Shown here piece by piece: positions 1 to 7,350 of a DNA stretch of 64,000 bases (its first letter is position 1; each line of letters begins with the position of its first letter). Origin of the DNA: Streptomyces camelliae (GTDB taxonomy: Bacteria; Actinomycetota; Actinomycetes; Streptomycetales; Streptomycetaceae); contig NZ_CP115300.1 of NCBI RefSeq assembly GCF_027625935.1, positions 6,572,001-6,636,000 of the forward strand, given 5' to 3'. The notes below the pieces were generated by a model. It saw only the letters and a list, made by a program, of their open reading frames with translations, searched no databases and was not told the DNA's origin. The position numbers were made by a program, and so were the translations under genes.

Positions 1-302
1 CCTCACCCACGTCCGCGTTCATCCGCGAACGCTGCACCACCGGACCCACGTGCAGCGTCCCCGTGGACGCACTGTGGGCGGTCTGGCGGGAGTGGGCCGA
101 AGACAACGGCGTCCGCCCCGGCACGAAGCAAGTCTTCGGCCGCAACCTGCTCTCCGTGGTCCCCCAGCTCAGCCGCTCGCGGCCCCGCGACGCGTACGGC
201 CGGCAGGTGGTCACCTACACCGGGATCACCCTGAACGTGTCCGAACCACATTTGCCTGAGTCGCGACTCATCGCGTCTCAGAGCCTCTCTGAGAGCCGCT
301 GA
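1..302 (+). CDS. Plasmid/phage-type primase-helicase, C-terminal fragment (cut by window edge)
   Basis: Open in frame from base 3 with no start in the window; it ends at TGA 300-302. The readable 99 residues include an RDRC/TTGP-like stretch (here ERCTTGPTCSVPVDALW) followed by a small winged-helix-like tail (WREWAEDNGVRPGTKQVFGRNL). This is the usual C-terminal end of P4-type DNA primase/helicases carried by actinomycete integrative elements, where it helps load the replication machinery. Its place just upstream of excisionase and integrase genes supports an integrative-element origin. The last ~22 residues (after TYTGITL) run into the palindromic sequence at 257-323 and look non-conserved. 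The family call comes from pattern memory of this C-terminal tail and cannot be confirmed without the N-terminal catalytic part. Confidence 0.6.
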   Translation, partial: SPTSAFIRERCTTGPTCSVPVDALWAVWREWAEDNGVRPGTKQVFGRNLLSVVPQLSRSRPRDAYGRQVVTYTGITLNVSEPHLPESRLIASQSLSESR

Positions 303-323
303 GTGCCGATGAGTCGCGACTCA
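257..323. promoter_or_regulatory. Paired 14-bp palindromes upstream of the excisionase gene
   Basis: The perfect palindrome TGAGTCGCGACTCA occurs at 257-270 and again at 310-323, 53 bases apart. Between them lies a second inverted repeat, CTCAGAG-cct-CTCTGAG (277-293). The second palindrome ends 32 bases before the excisionase GTG, so the block sits where a promoter/operator for xis-int would be. Repeated dyads of this kind could bind a dimeric repressor or the excisionase itself. Sequence facts are certain; the operator role is inferred. Confidence 0.6.
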
Positions 324-355
324 GAGCAATGTATTTCCAACTCGTGGAGGAGACT

Positions 356-601
356 GTGAGCGCGCCCGCCTCCGTCCGAGACGACCCCCGCGCCAACCTT
401 CGCGGCGGACTCCCGGACCGCTACCTCACCCCCGACGACATCGCCGACATGTTCGGCGTGCCGCTCGAAACCGTCTACCAGTGGCGCAGGAAGCGCACCG
501 GACCGCCCGGCTTCCGCATCGGCAAGCACCTCCGTTACGACCCGGCCGACGTGCGCGCCTATGTCATTCAGCGCAAGAGCGCCTGCCAGGGCGCCGCGTA
601 G
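356..601 (+). CDS. xis: Excisionase-like helix-turn-helix protein of the integrative element
   Basis: An 81-residue DNA-binding protein. The core DRYLTPDDIADMFGVPLETV followed by YQWRRKRTGPPGFRIGKHLRY is the typical MerR/AlpA-type winged helix-turn-helix (HTH_17) of small actinomycete excisionases, with recognition helix at about residues 31-45 and the wing (FRIGKHLRYDPADV) after it. An in-frame ATG exists at 329, but GGAGGAGA at 346-353 lies right in front of GTG 356, so I take 356 as the start. In such elements this protein bends DNA at the attachment site and pushes the integrase towards excision. It lies directly before the integrase gene, separated from it by a strong hairpin (617-654). 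Confidence 0.85.
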   Translation: MSAPASVRDDPRANLRGGLPDRYLTPDDIADMFGVPLETVYQWRRKRTGPPGFRIGKHLRYDPADVRAYVIQRKSACQGAA

Positions 602-616
602 CCAACCACCCCCAGA

Positions 617-654
617 CAGCAGGGAGAGCCCGCCATGTGCGGCTCTCCCTGCTG
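617..654 (+). terminator. 14-bp perfect hairpin between xis and int
   Basis: CAGCAGGGAGAGCC (617-630) and GGCTCTCCCTGCTG (641-654) are exact reverse complements around a 10-base loop. No U-tract follows, as is common for Streptomyces terminators. It lies 15 bases after the xis stop and 23 bases before the integrase ATG, so it could reduce read-through from xis into int, or hold back integrase translation. Confidence 0.65.
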
Positions 655-677
655 CATGTCGAGAGGACCGCCGCCGT

Positions 678-1937
678 ATGGCTGGCCATATCCAAGACCG
701 TTGGTACAAGACCGAGACGGCGTCCAACGGCAAGACGAGCAGGGTAAAGACCGACCGATACGGGACTGGCTTGCGCTACCGGGCGCGCTACGTCGCGCCG
801 GATGGGACCGAACGCAGCAAGTCTTTCCCGGACAAGCAGAAGCGGCTTGCGGAAGCCTGGCTAACTCAGATCGCGGCTGACATGACCCGTGGCCAGTACG
901 TTGACCCGTCGGCCGGCAAGGAGACGTTCAGGGAGTTCGCCACTCAGTGGCTGGCGTCCCAGACCACGGACCCTTCCACCATCGTGAACATGGAGCTGAG
1001 GTTCCGGCTGCACGCCTTCCCCTACATCGGTTCTCGCTCCCTGAGCGCGTTCCAACCTGCCCATATCCGCACGTGGGCACGGGCCCTGGCAGACTCCGGG
1101 ATGGCAGCGTCGTATCAGCGGACGGTCTTCGCGAACGTCTCCGCTGTGTTCGGCGCTGCCGTGGACGACGGCATTCTGACCCGGAACCCCTGCCGTGCAG
1201 GCTCAGTGCGGGCGCCCAAACTGGATCGGCGGAAGATCAAGCCGTGGACGCGTGACCGGGTGGTCGCCGTCCGGGATGGACTCCCGATCCAGTACGCGAC
1301 GACCGCCGACATCGGTGCCGGGTGCGGCTTGCGGCAGGGAGAGATCTTCGGGCTTGCCGTGGACGAAGTTGACTTCGTCGGGGGAGTGGTGCACGTCGTG
1401 CGACAGGTCAAGCTGGTCGGCCCGCACATGGTGTTCGCCCCACCCAAGGGCGGCAAGCTGCGAGACGTGCCGCTGCCCGACGTGGTGTCGGGTGCGCTCG
1501 CCGCGCACATCACCCGACGGCCCCCCATCGACGTCACTCTGCCGTGGAAGACCCCGGACGGACCGCCGGTCACGGCGAAACTGCTTTTCTACTCGCGGGA
1601 GCGGAAGGCGCTGAACAGGAACTACTTCAACATGTACCTGTGGAAGCCAGCCCTGATCGCCGCCGGCGTCATTCCGGAACGGGCTCCAGGGGAGCGGTTC
1701 AAACAGTCGCGCGAACACGGTATGCACGCATTGCGGCACTACTACGCGTCGGTCTTGCTGGACTCGGGAGAGAACATCAAGGCCCTGGCCGAGTACCTCG
1801 GTCACTCCGACCCAGGATTCACGCTCCGGACGTACACGCACCTCATGCCGAACAGCCAGGACCGTGCCCGCAGGGCCATTGATGCCGCATTCGGCGTGCC
1901 GGGTGCGGGCGCGGCCCCGGCCAAGCCGCTGCACTGA
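678..1937 (+). CDS. int: Tyrosine-type site-specific integrase
   Basis: A 419-residue phage-type recombinase. The N-terminal part has an AP2-like DNA-binding segment (RYRARYVAPDGTERSKSF) and a SAM-like core-binding domain (about 75-180). The catalytic domain carries the full active-site set: Arg219 (CGLRQGEI), His350 and Arg353 (HALRHYY), His376 (LGHSD) and nucleophile Tyr386 (LRTYTHL). The ORF extends upstream to 561, but that part overlaps xis; ATG 678, preceded by GAGAGG, gives the expected N-terminus MAGHIQDRWY. It inserts and removes the element by recombining attP with a chromosomal attB. Being the last gene before glnA, it should lie close to one attachment site. All catalytic residues are present, so it is probably active. 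Confidence 0.93.
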   Translation: MAGHIQDRWYKTETASNGKTSRVKTDRYGTGLRYRARYVAPDGTERSKSFPDKQKRLAEAWLTQIAADMTRGQYVDPSAGKETFREFATQWLASQTTDPSTIVNMELRFRLHAFPYIGSRSLSAFQPAHIRTWARALADSGMAASYQRTVFANVSAVFGAAVDDGILTRNPCRAGSVRAPKLDRRKIKPWTRDRVVAVRDGLPIQYATTADIGAGCGLRQGEIFGLAVDEVDFVGGVVHVVRQVKLVGPHMVFAPPKGGKLRDVPLPDVVSGALAAHITRRPPIDVTLPWKTPDGPPVTAKLLFYSRERKALNRNYFNMYLWKPALIAAGVIPERAPGERFKQSREHGMHALRHYYASVLLDSGENIKALAEYLGHSDPGFTLRTYTHLMPNSQDRARRAIDAAFGVPGAGAAPAKPLH

Positions 1938-1983
1938 CCTGAGCGGCAGCGCGGTCGGAAGCTCTCGACACCGGCCCGCGGTG

Positions 1984-2059
1984 CTGGGCCCGAAACAGGC
2001 CGTCGGCCGGGCTCTTCCAGCGGAGGAAGAACACGGCCGACGGCCCAGACACGGCCCAG
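1984..2059. terminator. Long stem-loop between the convergent int and glnA genes
   Basis: The inner arms GGCCGTCGGCCG (1998-2009) and CGGCCGACGGCC (2034-2045) are perfect complements. They continue inward as GGCTCTTCC/GGAAGAACA with two mismatches. An outer pair CTGGGCC/GGCCCAG (1984-1990 and 2053-2059) extends the structure. It lies 34 bases beyond the glnA stop and is most likely the glnA terminator, able to stop transcription from both sides. The rest of the 1938-2092 gap shows no tRNA. Confidence 0.7.
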
Positions 2060-2092
2060 GGGAGCGGATACTCGCTCTGACCTGGGGCGATA

Positions 2093-3502
2093 TCACACGT
2101 CGAAGTAGAGCTCGAACTCGTGCGGGTGCGGACGCAGCTGGAGCGGCGCGATCTCGTTGGTGCGCTTGAAGTCGATCCACGTCTCGATCAGGTCGGACGT
2201 GAACACGTCGCCCTGGAGGAGGAACTCGTGGTCGGCCTCAAGGGCGTCGAGGACGGCGTTCAGCGAGGTCGGGACCTGGGCGACGTTCGCGTGCTCCTCG
2301 GGAGCCAGCTCGTACAGGTCCTTGTCGATCGGCTCGGCCGGCTCGATCTTGTTCTTGATGCCGTCCAGGCCCGCGAGCAGCAGGGCCGAGAAGGCCAGGT
2401 ACGGGTTGCCGGAGGAGTCGGGCGCGCGGAACTCGACGCGCTTGGCCTTCGGGTTGGAGCCCGTGATCGGGATACGCATGGCCGCGGAGCGGTTGCGCTG
2501 CGAGTACACCAGGTTGATCGGCGCCTCGAAGCCCGGCACCAGACGGTGGTACGAGTTCACCGTCGGGTTGGTGAAGGCCAGCAGCGACGGGGCGTGCTTG
2601 AGGATGCCGCCGATGTAGAAGCGGGCGGTGTCCGACAGGCCCGCGTAACCGGCCTCGTCGTAGAACAGCGGGTCGCCGTTGCTCCACAGCGACTGGTGCA
2701 CGTGCATGCCCGAGCCGTTGTCACCGAAGATCGGCTTCGGCATGAAGGTCGCGGTCTTGCCGTTGCGCCAGGCCACGTTCTTCACGATGTACTTGAAGAG
2801 CTGGAGGTCGTCGGCGGCGGCGAGCAGCGTGTTGAACTTGTAGTTGATCTCGGCCTGGCCGGCGGTGCCCACCTCGTGGTGCTGGCGCTCGACCTTCAGG
2901 CCGGACCGCTCCAGCTCCAGGGAGATCTCGGCGCGCAGGTCGGCGAAGTGGTCGACCGGCGGGACCGGGAAGTAGCCGCCCTTGTAGCGGACCTTGTAAC
3001 CGCGGTTGTCCTCCAGCGCACCGGTGTTCCAGGCGCCCGCCTCGGAGTCGATGTGGTAGAAGGACTCGTTCGCCGAGGTGGCGAAACGCACGCTGTCGAA
3101 GACGTAGAACTCGGCCTCGGGGCCGAAGTACGCGGTGTCCGCGATACCGGTCGACGCGAGGTACGCCTCCGCCTTCTTCGCCACGTTGCGCGGGTCACGG
3201 GAGTACTGCTCGCCCGTGATCGGGTCGTGGATGAAGAAGTTGATGTTGAGCGTCTTGTCCCGGCGGAAGGGGTCGACCCGGGCCGTGGACAGGTCGGCGC
3301 GCAGCGCCATGTCGGACTCGTGGATGGCCTGGAAACCACGGATCGACGATCCGTCGAAGGCCAGCTCCTCGTCGGGGTCGAACGCCTCGACGGGCACCGT
3401 GAAGTGCTGCATGACGCCCGGCAGGTCGCAGAAGCGGACGTCGACGAACTTGACGTCCTCGTCCGCGATGAACTTCTTGGCCTCGTCGGCGTTCTGGAAC
3501 AT
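2093..3502 (-). CDS. glnA: Glutamine synthetase I (beta type)
   Basis: Makes glutamine from glutamate, ammonia and ATP in the cytoplasm as a dodecamer; it is the central ammonium-assimilation enzyme. At 469 residues it has the full family length. Visible signatures include the beta-grasp start ([27 protein letters not shown]), the ATP/Mn region ([24 protein letters not shown]) and NRSAAMRIP. Tyr397 in [10 protein letters not shown] is the adenylylation site of GSI-beta enzymes, so activity is probably also tuned by GlnE. The open frame runs up to 3571, but GGAGGAGC directly before ATG 3502 fixes the start at [12 protein letters not shown] GlnR-type operator lies upstream at 3600-3637. Confidence 0.98.
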   Translation of the reverse strand: MFQNADEAKKFIADEDVKFVDVRFCDLPGVMQHFTVPVEAFDPDEELAFDGSSIRGFQAIHESDMALRADLSTARVDPFRRDKTLNINFFIHDPITGEQYSRDPRNVAKKAEAYLASTGIADTAYFGPEAEFYVFDSVRFATSANESFYHIDSEAGAWNTGALEDNRGYKVRYKGGYFPVPPVDHFADLRAEISLELERSGLKVERQHHEVGTAGQAEINYKFNTLLAAADDLQLFKYIVKNVAWRNGKTATFMPKPIFGDNGSGMHVHQSLWSNGDPLFYDEAGYAGLSDTARFYIGGILKHAPSLLAFTNPTVNSYHRLVPGFEAPINLVYSQRNRSAAMRIPITGSNPKAKRVEFRAPDSSGNPYLAFSALLLAGLDGIKNKIEPAEPIDKDLYELAPEEHANVAQVPTSLNAVLDALEADHEFLLQGDVFTSDLIETWIDFKRTNEIAPLQLRPHPHEFELYFDV

Positions 3503-3599
3503 CCAGCTCCTCCTACTCCCGACCGTCCTCGCCGGGGTGGTAGATCGTTCGTGCGGCCAGTGCGGTGGCACACGCTGGTCTCGACCCTAGGGACGGGTG

Positions 3600-3637
3600 A
3601 TTTCTCGGGCGTGACCCGTTTGTTTCGCAGAAGTTAA
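3600..3637 (-). promoter_or_regulatory. GlnR operator and promoter of glnA
   Basis: Read on the minus strand, the block is TTAAC-n6-GAAAC-n6-GTCAC-n6-GAAAT, which fits the GlnR consensus GTnAC-n6-GAAAC-n6-GTnAC-n6-GAAAC with two inner boxes perfect and one mismatch in each outer box. A TAGGGT hexamer at 3584-3589 (minus strand) is a likely -10, placing the operator over the -35 area as for an activator. GlnR activating glnA under nitrogen limitation is established in Streptomyces; this site is read directly from the sequence. Confidence 0.85.
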
Positions 3638-3712
3638 CCAGCCACGTGTCCACCGTAGCCCCGGCGCACCCCTCGGCACAGGGCGCGCCACCGGGCGCAG
3701 TACCTTTGACGG

Positions 3713-4180
3713 GTGGACAACAGGCGTGTCATCGGATCATGGCTCTCCGGGCCTCGTGAGGCCTTGGAGGAGGCCGGTGCCGACTTCGGTTACCGGGGGG
3801 AACAGCTCGGTCTCCCGGAGAGCGGGCCGAACTCGGTCGCACGGGCCGGCCGGCGCCTCGGCGCCCTCGCCGTGGACTGGGCGATGAGCGTCCTGATCGC
3901 ATACGGCCTGATCACCCACGGCTACAGCCAGGCGACCAGCAACTGGGCCCTCGGCATCTTCTTCCTCCTGAGCGCCCTCACCGTCGGCACGGTCGGCTTC
4001 ACCCCGGGCAAGCGCCTGTTCGGCATCCGGGTCGTGGCCCTGGAGACCGGCACGGTCAGTCCGGTGCGCGCGCTGCTGCGCACGGTCCTGCTGTGCCTCG
4101 CGATCCCCGCGCTGGTCTGGGACCGGGACGGGCGCGGGCTGCACGACCGGCTCGCCAAGACGGTCGAGATCCGTATCTGA
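3713..4180 (+). CDS. RDD-family membrane protein
   Basis: A 155-residue protein starting at GTG 3713 (MDNRRVIGSWLSGP). The RDD domain begins with ARAGRRLGALAVDWAMSV (the R..D signature, in a first membrane helix around residues 45-70), then a second helix (NWALGIFFLLSALTVGTVGF), the loop TPGKRLFGIRVV, and a third helix near LLRTVLLCLAIPALVWD. It ends with DGRGLHDRLAKTV, typical of the family. Function is unknown; RDD proteins are thought to be small transporters or membrane scaffolds. It is divergent from glnA with about 210 bases between. Mycobacteria keep a similar small RDD gene next to glnA1. Confidence 0.85.
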   Translation: MDNRRVIGSWLSGPREALEEAGADFGYRGEQLGLPESGPNSVARAGRRLGALAVDWAMSVLIAYGLITHGYSQATSNWALGIFFLLSALTVGTVGFTPGKRLFGIRVVALETGTVSPVRALLRTVLLCLAIPALVWDRDGRGLHDRLAKTVEIRI

Positions 4181-4319
4181 GCCGCCACCCCTGGGTGGTC
4201 GGCTCGTCCGATTGTCCGAATTTCCCGGTCCCGGTCGGGTGATCGCCGGACCGGCACGCGGCCCGCGCCGCCCCGACCCGGTGAGACTGCCGCCATCTCT
4301 GGTGGAGGTGGCGGACAGG

Positions 4320-5534
4320 ATGACCGGCGACAGCACACAGACGTGTACGGACGAGGCACTGAGCCTCTCGGCGATCGTGGCCCGCGCGCCACGGGTCGCA
4401 CAGCTCGCGGCGCGGTGCGCCGAGGAGGCGGAGGCCGCGCGGCGGCTCACGCCCGAGGTGGTCGAGGCACTGAAGGAGGCCGGTTTCGCCCGGCACTTCG
4501 TGCCCGCGGCCCACGGCGGCACCGAGGGCGGCTTCGAGGAGCTGACCCACGCGGTCGGCCTGGTCGGCGAGGGCTGCGCCTCGGCCGCCTGGGCCGCCTC
4601 GCTGGCCGCGTACGCCGGCCGGTACGCCGCGTTCCTGCCCGCCGCCGGGCAGGCGGAGATCTGGGCCGACGGCCCCGACGTCCTGCTGGCCGGAGCGCTC
4701 ATGCCCGCCGGGCAGGCCGAGCGGGTGCCCGGCGGCTGGCGGCTGAGCGGTGAGTGGAAGTACATCAGCGGGGTGCACTTCGCCGACTGGGTCCTCGCCT
4801 GTTCGGTCGTACCGGGTGAGGCCGTTTCGGACGGGCATCGCGGCGGGCGTCCCGGCGGGGGCGGCGAGGTGCGGTTCTTCGCGGTGCCGAAGCCGGACGT
4901 CTCGGTCAGGGACAGCTGGTTCACGCTGGGCATGCGCGGGACCGGCAGCGACACCCTGGTCCTCTCCGAGGCTTTCGTGCCCGACCATCTGACCCTCGGC
5001 AGATCCGCGGTCCACGAGGGCCGGGCGATCGGCACGGACGCCCGCTGCCACATCGTCCCGATGTACGCCGTGAACGCGCTGCCCTTCGCCGCCCCGCTGG
5101 TCGGTGCCGCCCGGGGTGCGCTGCGGGCCGCGCACGAGCAGACCGGGCGGCGTCTGGACCGGCGCGGCAATTTGGTCCGCGACAAGCCGTCGGTGCAGAT
5201 CGACCTGGCCCGGTCCGCCGCCGAGGTGGACGCCGCCGAACTCCTCGTCCGGCGCACCGCCCGGGCGGCCGACGGCATCGACGAGCCCGGCGCGGCCGAG
5301 GCGGCGGTGCGCGGGCCGAGGGATCTGGCGCTGGCCGTGGAACTGCTGGTGTCCGCCGTGGAGCGGCTCTTCCGGGCCACGGGCACCTCGGGGCACTTCG
5401 AGTCCGACCCCGTCCAGCGGTTCCGGCGGGACATCGACACGGCGGCCTCCCACGTGGCCCTGTCCTTCGAGACCACCGGCGCGGCCTACGGCGCCTGGGC
5501 CCTCGGCGCCGAGAACCCCACCCCGGCCCGCTGA
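4320..5534 (+). CDS. Acyl-CoA dehydrogenase-fold flavin monooxygenase, oxygenase component
   Basis: A protein of about 404 residues with the acyl-CoA dehydrogenase fold. Recognisable parts are an N-terminal helical domain (EVVEALKEAGFARHFVPAAHGG), a middle beta-domain (GGWRLSGEWKYISGVHFADW, WFTLGMRGTGSDTLVL, also seen in HsaA/HpaB-group hydroxylases) and a C-terminal helical bundle with LVSAVERLFRATGTSGHF and RFRRDIDTAASHVAL. The pattern is that of group D two-component monooxygenases, which take reduced FMN or FAD from a partner and hydroxylate an aromatic or acyl substrate. The next gene encodes exactly such a flavin reductase. The frame is open from TTG 4212; ATG 4320 is chosen because GGTGGAGG lies upstream. 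The substrate cannot be told from the sequence. Confidence 0.75.
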   Translation: MTGDSTQTCTDEALSLSAIVARAPRVAQLAARCAEEAEAARRLTPEVVEALKEAGFARHFVPAAHGGTEGGFEELTHAVGLVGEGCASAAWAASLAAYAGRYAAFLPAAGQAEIWADGPDVLLAGALMPAGQAERVPGGWRLSGEWKYISGVHFADWVLACSVVPGEAVSDGHRGGRPGGGGEVRFFAVPKPDVSVRDSWFTLGMRGTGSDTLVLSEAFVPDHLTLGRSAVHEGRAIGTDARCHIVPMYAVNALPFAAPLVGAARGALRAAHEQTGRRLDRRGNLVRDKPSVQIDLARSAAEVDAAELLVRRTARAADGIDEPGAAEAAVRGPRDLALAVELLVSAVERLFRATGTSGHFESDPVQRFRRDIDTAASHVALSFETTGAAYGAWALGAENPTPAR

Positions 5535-5602
5535 CCGCCGTACCGCCCCCCACGGCTCTCTCTGGTTGCCCGGTACCGGCGACGGCGGCATAGTCGTGAT
5601 CG

Positions 5603-6169
5603 GTGACGGTGACCTCCCGGACACGAACGGTCACCGGGCCGGACGTCGCGGGACGGGTGGTGCGCGGTATGACCGATGGTCAGGATGTGATGGCGGCCGG
5701 GGTGACTCCCGAGGAGTTCCGGGACGCCATGGCGCGCTTTCCGTCGGGCGTGGTGGTGGTGACCGCCCGCTGCGAGGACGGCACCCCGCGCGGCTTCACG
5801 GCCAGCTCCTTCTGCTCGGTCTCCCTGGAACCGCCGCTGGTCCTGGTGTGTCTGTCGGACACGGCCGACTCGGCGGCGGTCTTCGCGCTCTGCGAGGACT
5901 TCGCGGTGAGCGTGCTGGCCCCGGAGCACCAGCATCTGGCGCTGCGGTTCGCCACCAAGGGCGCGGACAAGTTCTCCGACCGCCTGCTGCGGCCGAGCCC
6001 CGCCGGGCTGCCCGCGGTGTGGCAGGCGCCGGTCCAGCTGGACTGTGCCGCATACGCGCGTTACCCGGCCGGGGATCACACGATCCTGGTCGGCCGGGTA
6101 ACGGGAGTGCGGCTGGGCGAGGGGTCGCCGATGGTCTACTGCGAGCGGGAGTTCCGCTCGCTGAACTGA
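5603..6169 (+). CDS. Flavin reductase domain protein (HpaC type), partner of the preceding oxygenase
   Basis: A 188-residue flavin reductase of the HpaC/split-barrel FMN-binding family: EEFRDAMARFPSGVVVVTAR, GFTASSFCSVSLEPPLVLVCL, then FAVSVLAPEHQHLALRFA and DHTILVGRVTGV. It reduces FMN or FAD with NAD(P)H and hands it to an oxygenase. It follows the acyl-CoA dehydrogenase-like gene on the same strand by 68 bases, so the two probably form one two-component monooxygenase. ATG 5669 (MTDGQDVMAAGV) is an alternative and perhaps better-conserved start; neither start has a strong Shine-Dalgarno sequence. It converges with the next gene with 3 bases between stops. Confidence 0.85.
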   Translation: MTVTSRTRTVTGPDVAGRVVRGMTDGQDVMAAGVTPEEFRDAMARFPSGVVVVTARCEDGTPRGFTASSFCSVSLEPPLVLVCLSDTADSAAVFALCEDFAVSVLAPEHQHLALRFATKGADKFSDRLLRPSPAGLPAVWQAPVQLDCAAYARYPAGDHTILVGRVTGVRLGEGSPMVYCEREFRSLN

Positions 6170-6172
6170 GCC

Positions 6173-6862
6173 TCAGCGGCCCTTCGGCATGCGCATGCCC
6201 TTGGGCATGGGACCCTTCGGCAACGGCATGTTGGACATGAGGTCACCCATCGCCCGGAGCCGGTCGTTGGTGGCCGTCACCTGGGGGCCGGTCAGCACGC
6301 GCGGGAACTTCAGCATGGTCGTGCGCAGCTTCTTCAGCTCGACCAGGCCCTCGCCGTTGCCGACGATGACGTCGTGCACCGGAACGTCGGCCACGATGCG
6401 GTTCATCTTCTTCTTCTCGGCGGCCAGGAGGCTCTTCACCCGGTTCGGGTTGCCCTCGGCGACCAGCACGATGCCGGCCTTGCCGACCGCCCGGTGCACC
6501 ACGTCCTGGCTGCGGTTCATCGCCACCGCCGGAGTCGTCGTCCAGCCCCGGCCGACGTTGTCCAGCACGGCGGCCGCGGCGCCCGGCTGGCCCTCCATCT
6601 GGCCGAAGGCGGCGCGCTCGGCGCGGCGGCCGAACACGATCGCGGTCGCCAGCAGAGCGATCAGCAGGCCGAAGATACCCAGATAGACCGGGTGCCCGAG
6701 CAGGAAGCCGATCGCGAGGAAGACAGCGAAGGTGCCGATGCCGACGGCCCCGAGCACAAGGCCGATCTTCGTGTCGACCTTACGGGTCATCTTGTAGGTG
6801 AGAGCGATCTGCTTCAGTCGCCCTGCGTTCGCGGCGTCCGCCGCGGTTTCCTTCCTCGCCAT
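6173..6862 (-). CDS. DUF4191 membrane protein
   Basis: A 229-residue actinobacterial protein of the DUF4191 family: a basic start (MARKETAADAANAGRLKQIALTYKM), two membrane helices at about residues 34-54 and 56-78 (IGLVLGAVGIGTFAVFLAIG, YLGIFGLLIALLATAIVFG), then a cytoplasmic domain with GRGWTTTPAVAMNRSQDVVHR and GKAGIVLVAEGNPNRV. The tail is rich in Pro, Lys, Gly and Met (PLPKGPMPKGMRMPKGR). Function is unknown. Its constant position beside lipA and glnA, also in mycobacteria, suggests a housekeeping role. Confidence 0.85.
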   Translation of the reverse strand: MARKETAADAANAGRLKQIALTYKMTRKVDTKIGLVLGAVGIGTFAVFLAIGFLLGHPVYLGIFGLLIALLATAIVFGRRAERAAFGQMEGQPGAAAAVLDNVGRGWTTTPAVAMNRSQDVVHRAVGKAGIVLVAEGNPNRVKSLLAAEKKKMNRIVADVPVHDVIVGNGEGLVELKKLRTTMLKFPRVLTGPQVTATNDRLRAMGDLMSNMPLPKGPMPKGMRMPKGR

Positions 6863-6931
6863 GGCACGAAGTCTACGTGGCCCCGGGAGCGCGGACGACG
6901 GCAGTGTCCGGGGCGGAAGGCGGGCGGAGCG

Positions 6932-7129
6932 TCAGGAGCCGCCCGCGGCCTGCTCCAGGACACGCTGCGCCTCGACCCGGTCCTTGGCGCGGCGGCGGTC
7001 CTCCAGCACGGAGGTCCAGGCGTTGCGGCGGGCGGTGCGCTGACCGCCGCTCATGAGCAGCGACTCGACGGCGCGGAGCGCGTCGGTGAAGGACGGGATG
7101 GCGGTGGCGCGTACGGGCGCGGCCTGCAT
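6932..7129 (-). CDS. Small conserved hypothetical protein
   Basis: A 65-residue soluble protein starting MQAAPVRATAIPSFTDALRA and ending RVEAQRVLEQAAGGS; Arg- and Ala-rich with two predicted helices and no known motif. The open frame reaches 7186, but AGGGGGGA just before ATG 7129 supports this start. It lies between lipA and the DUF4191 gene on the same strand. I do not recognise a function. Confidence 0.65.
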   Translation of the reverse strand: MQAAPVRATAIPSFTDALRAVESLLMSGGQRTARRNAWTSVLEDRRRAKDRVEAQRVLEQAAGGS

Positions 7130-7313
7130 GTTCGAGGTCCCCCCTCGGGGCAGCGGATGGTGTACGTGGCGTGATACCAGAGTCACTGTTTGGTGTTACC
7201 AGGGAGTGTCCGACCGGTCAAACAACCATGAAGCCTTGATGCGGGGTGTCCAAACGCTGACGCGGCCCTGATGGACGCCCTCATCAGCGAGGACGGTCAG
7301 GACCGCGTCGGTT

Positions 7314-7331
7314 CCGGCCGTTACTGGCCGG
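7314..7331. terminator. Possible short terminator after lipA
   Basis: CCGGCC-gttact-GGCCGG forms a 6-bp GC stem with a 6-base loop, 20 bases beyond the lipA stop. The stem is short, so this is a weak call. The rest of 7130-7350 shows no gene. Confidence 0.35.
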
Positions 7332-7350
7332 TAATTGCTTGTGCGCGAAT

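Noticed and set aside
561..677. Upstream extension of the integrase (39 residues)
   Set aside because: It overlaps xis and spans the 14-bp hairpin; residues are not integrase-like, while ATG 678 gives a standard start.
1938..2092. tRNA gene as integration target next to int
   Set aside because: No cloverleaf or T-loop sequence could be found; the strong structure there is a terminator-like hairpin.
2120..3637. 505-codon open frame opposite glnA
   Set aside because: Antisense shadow covering the GlnR promoter and glnA.
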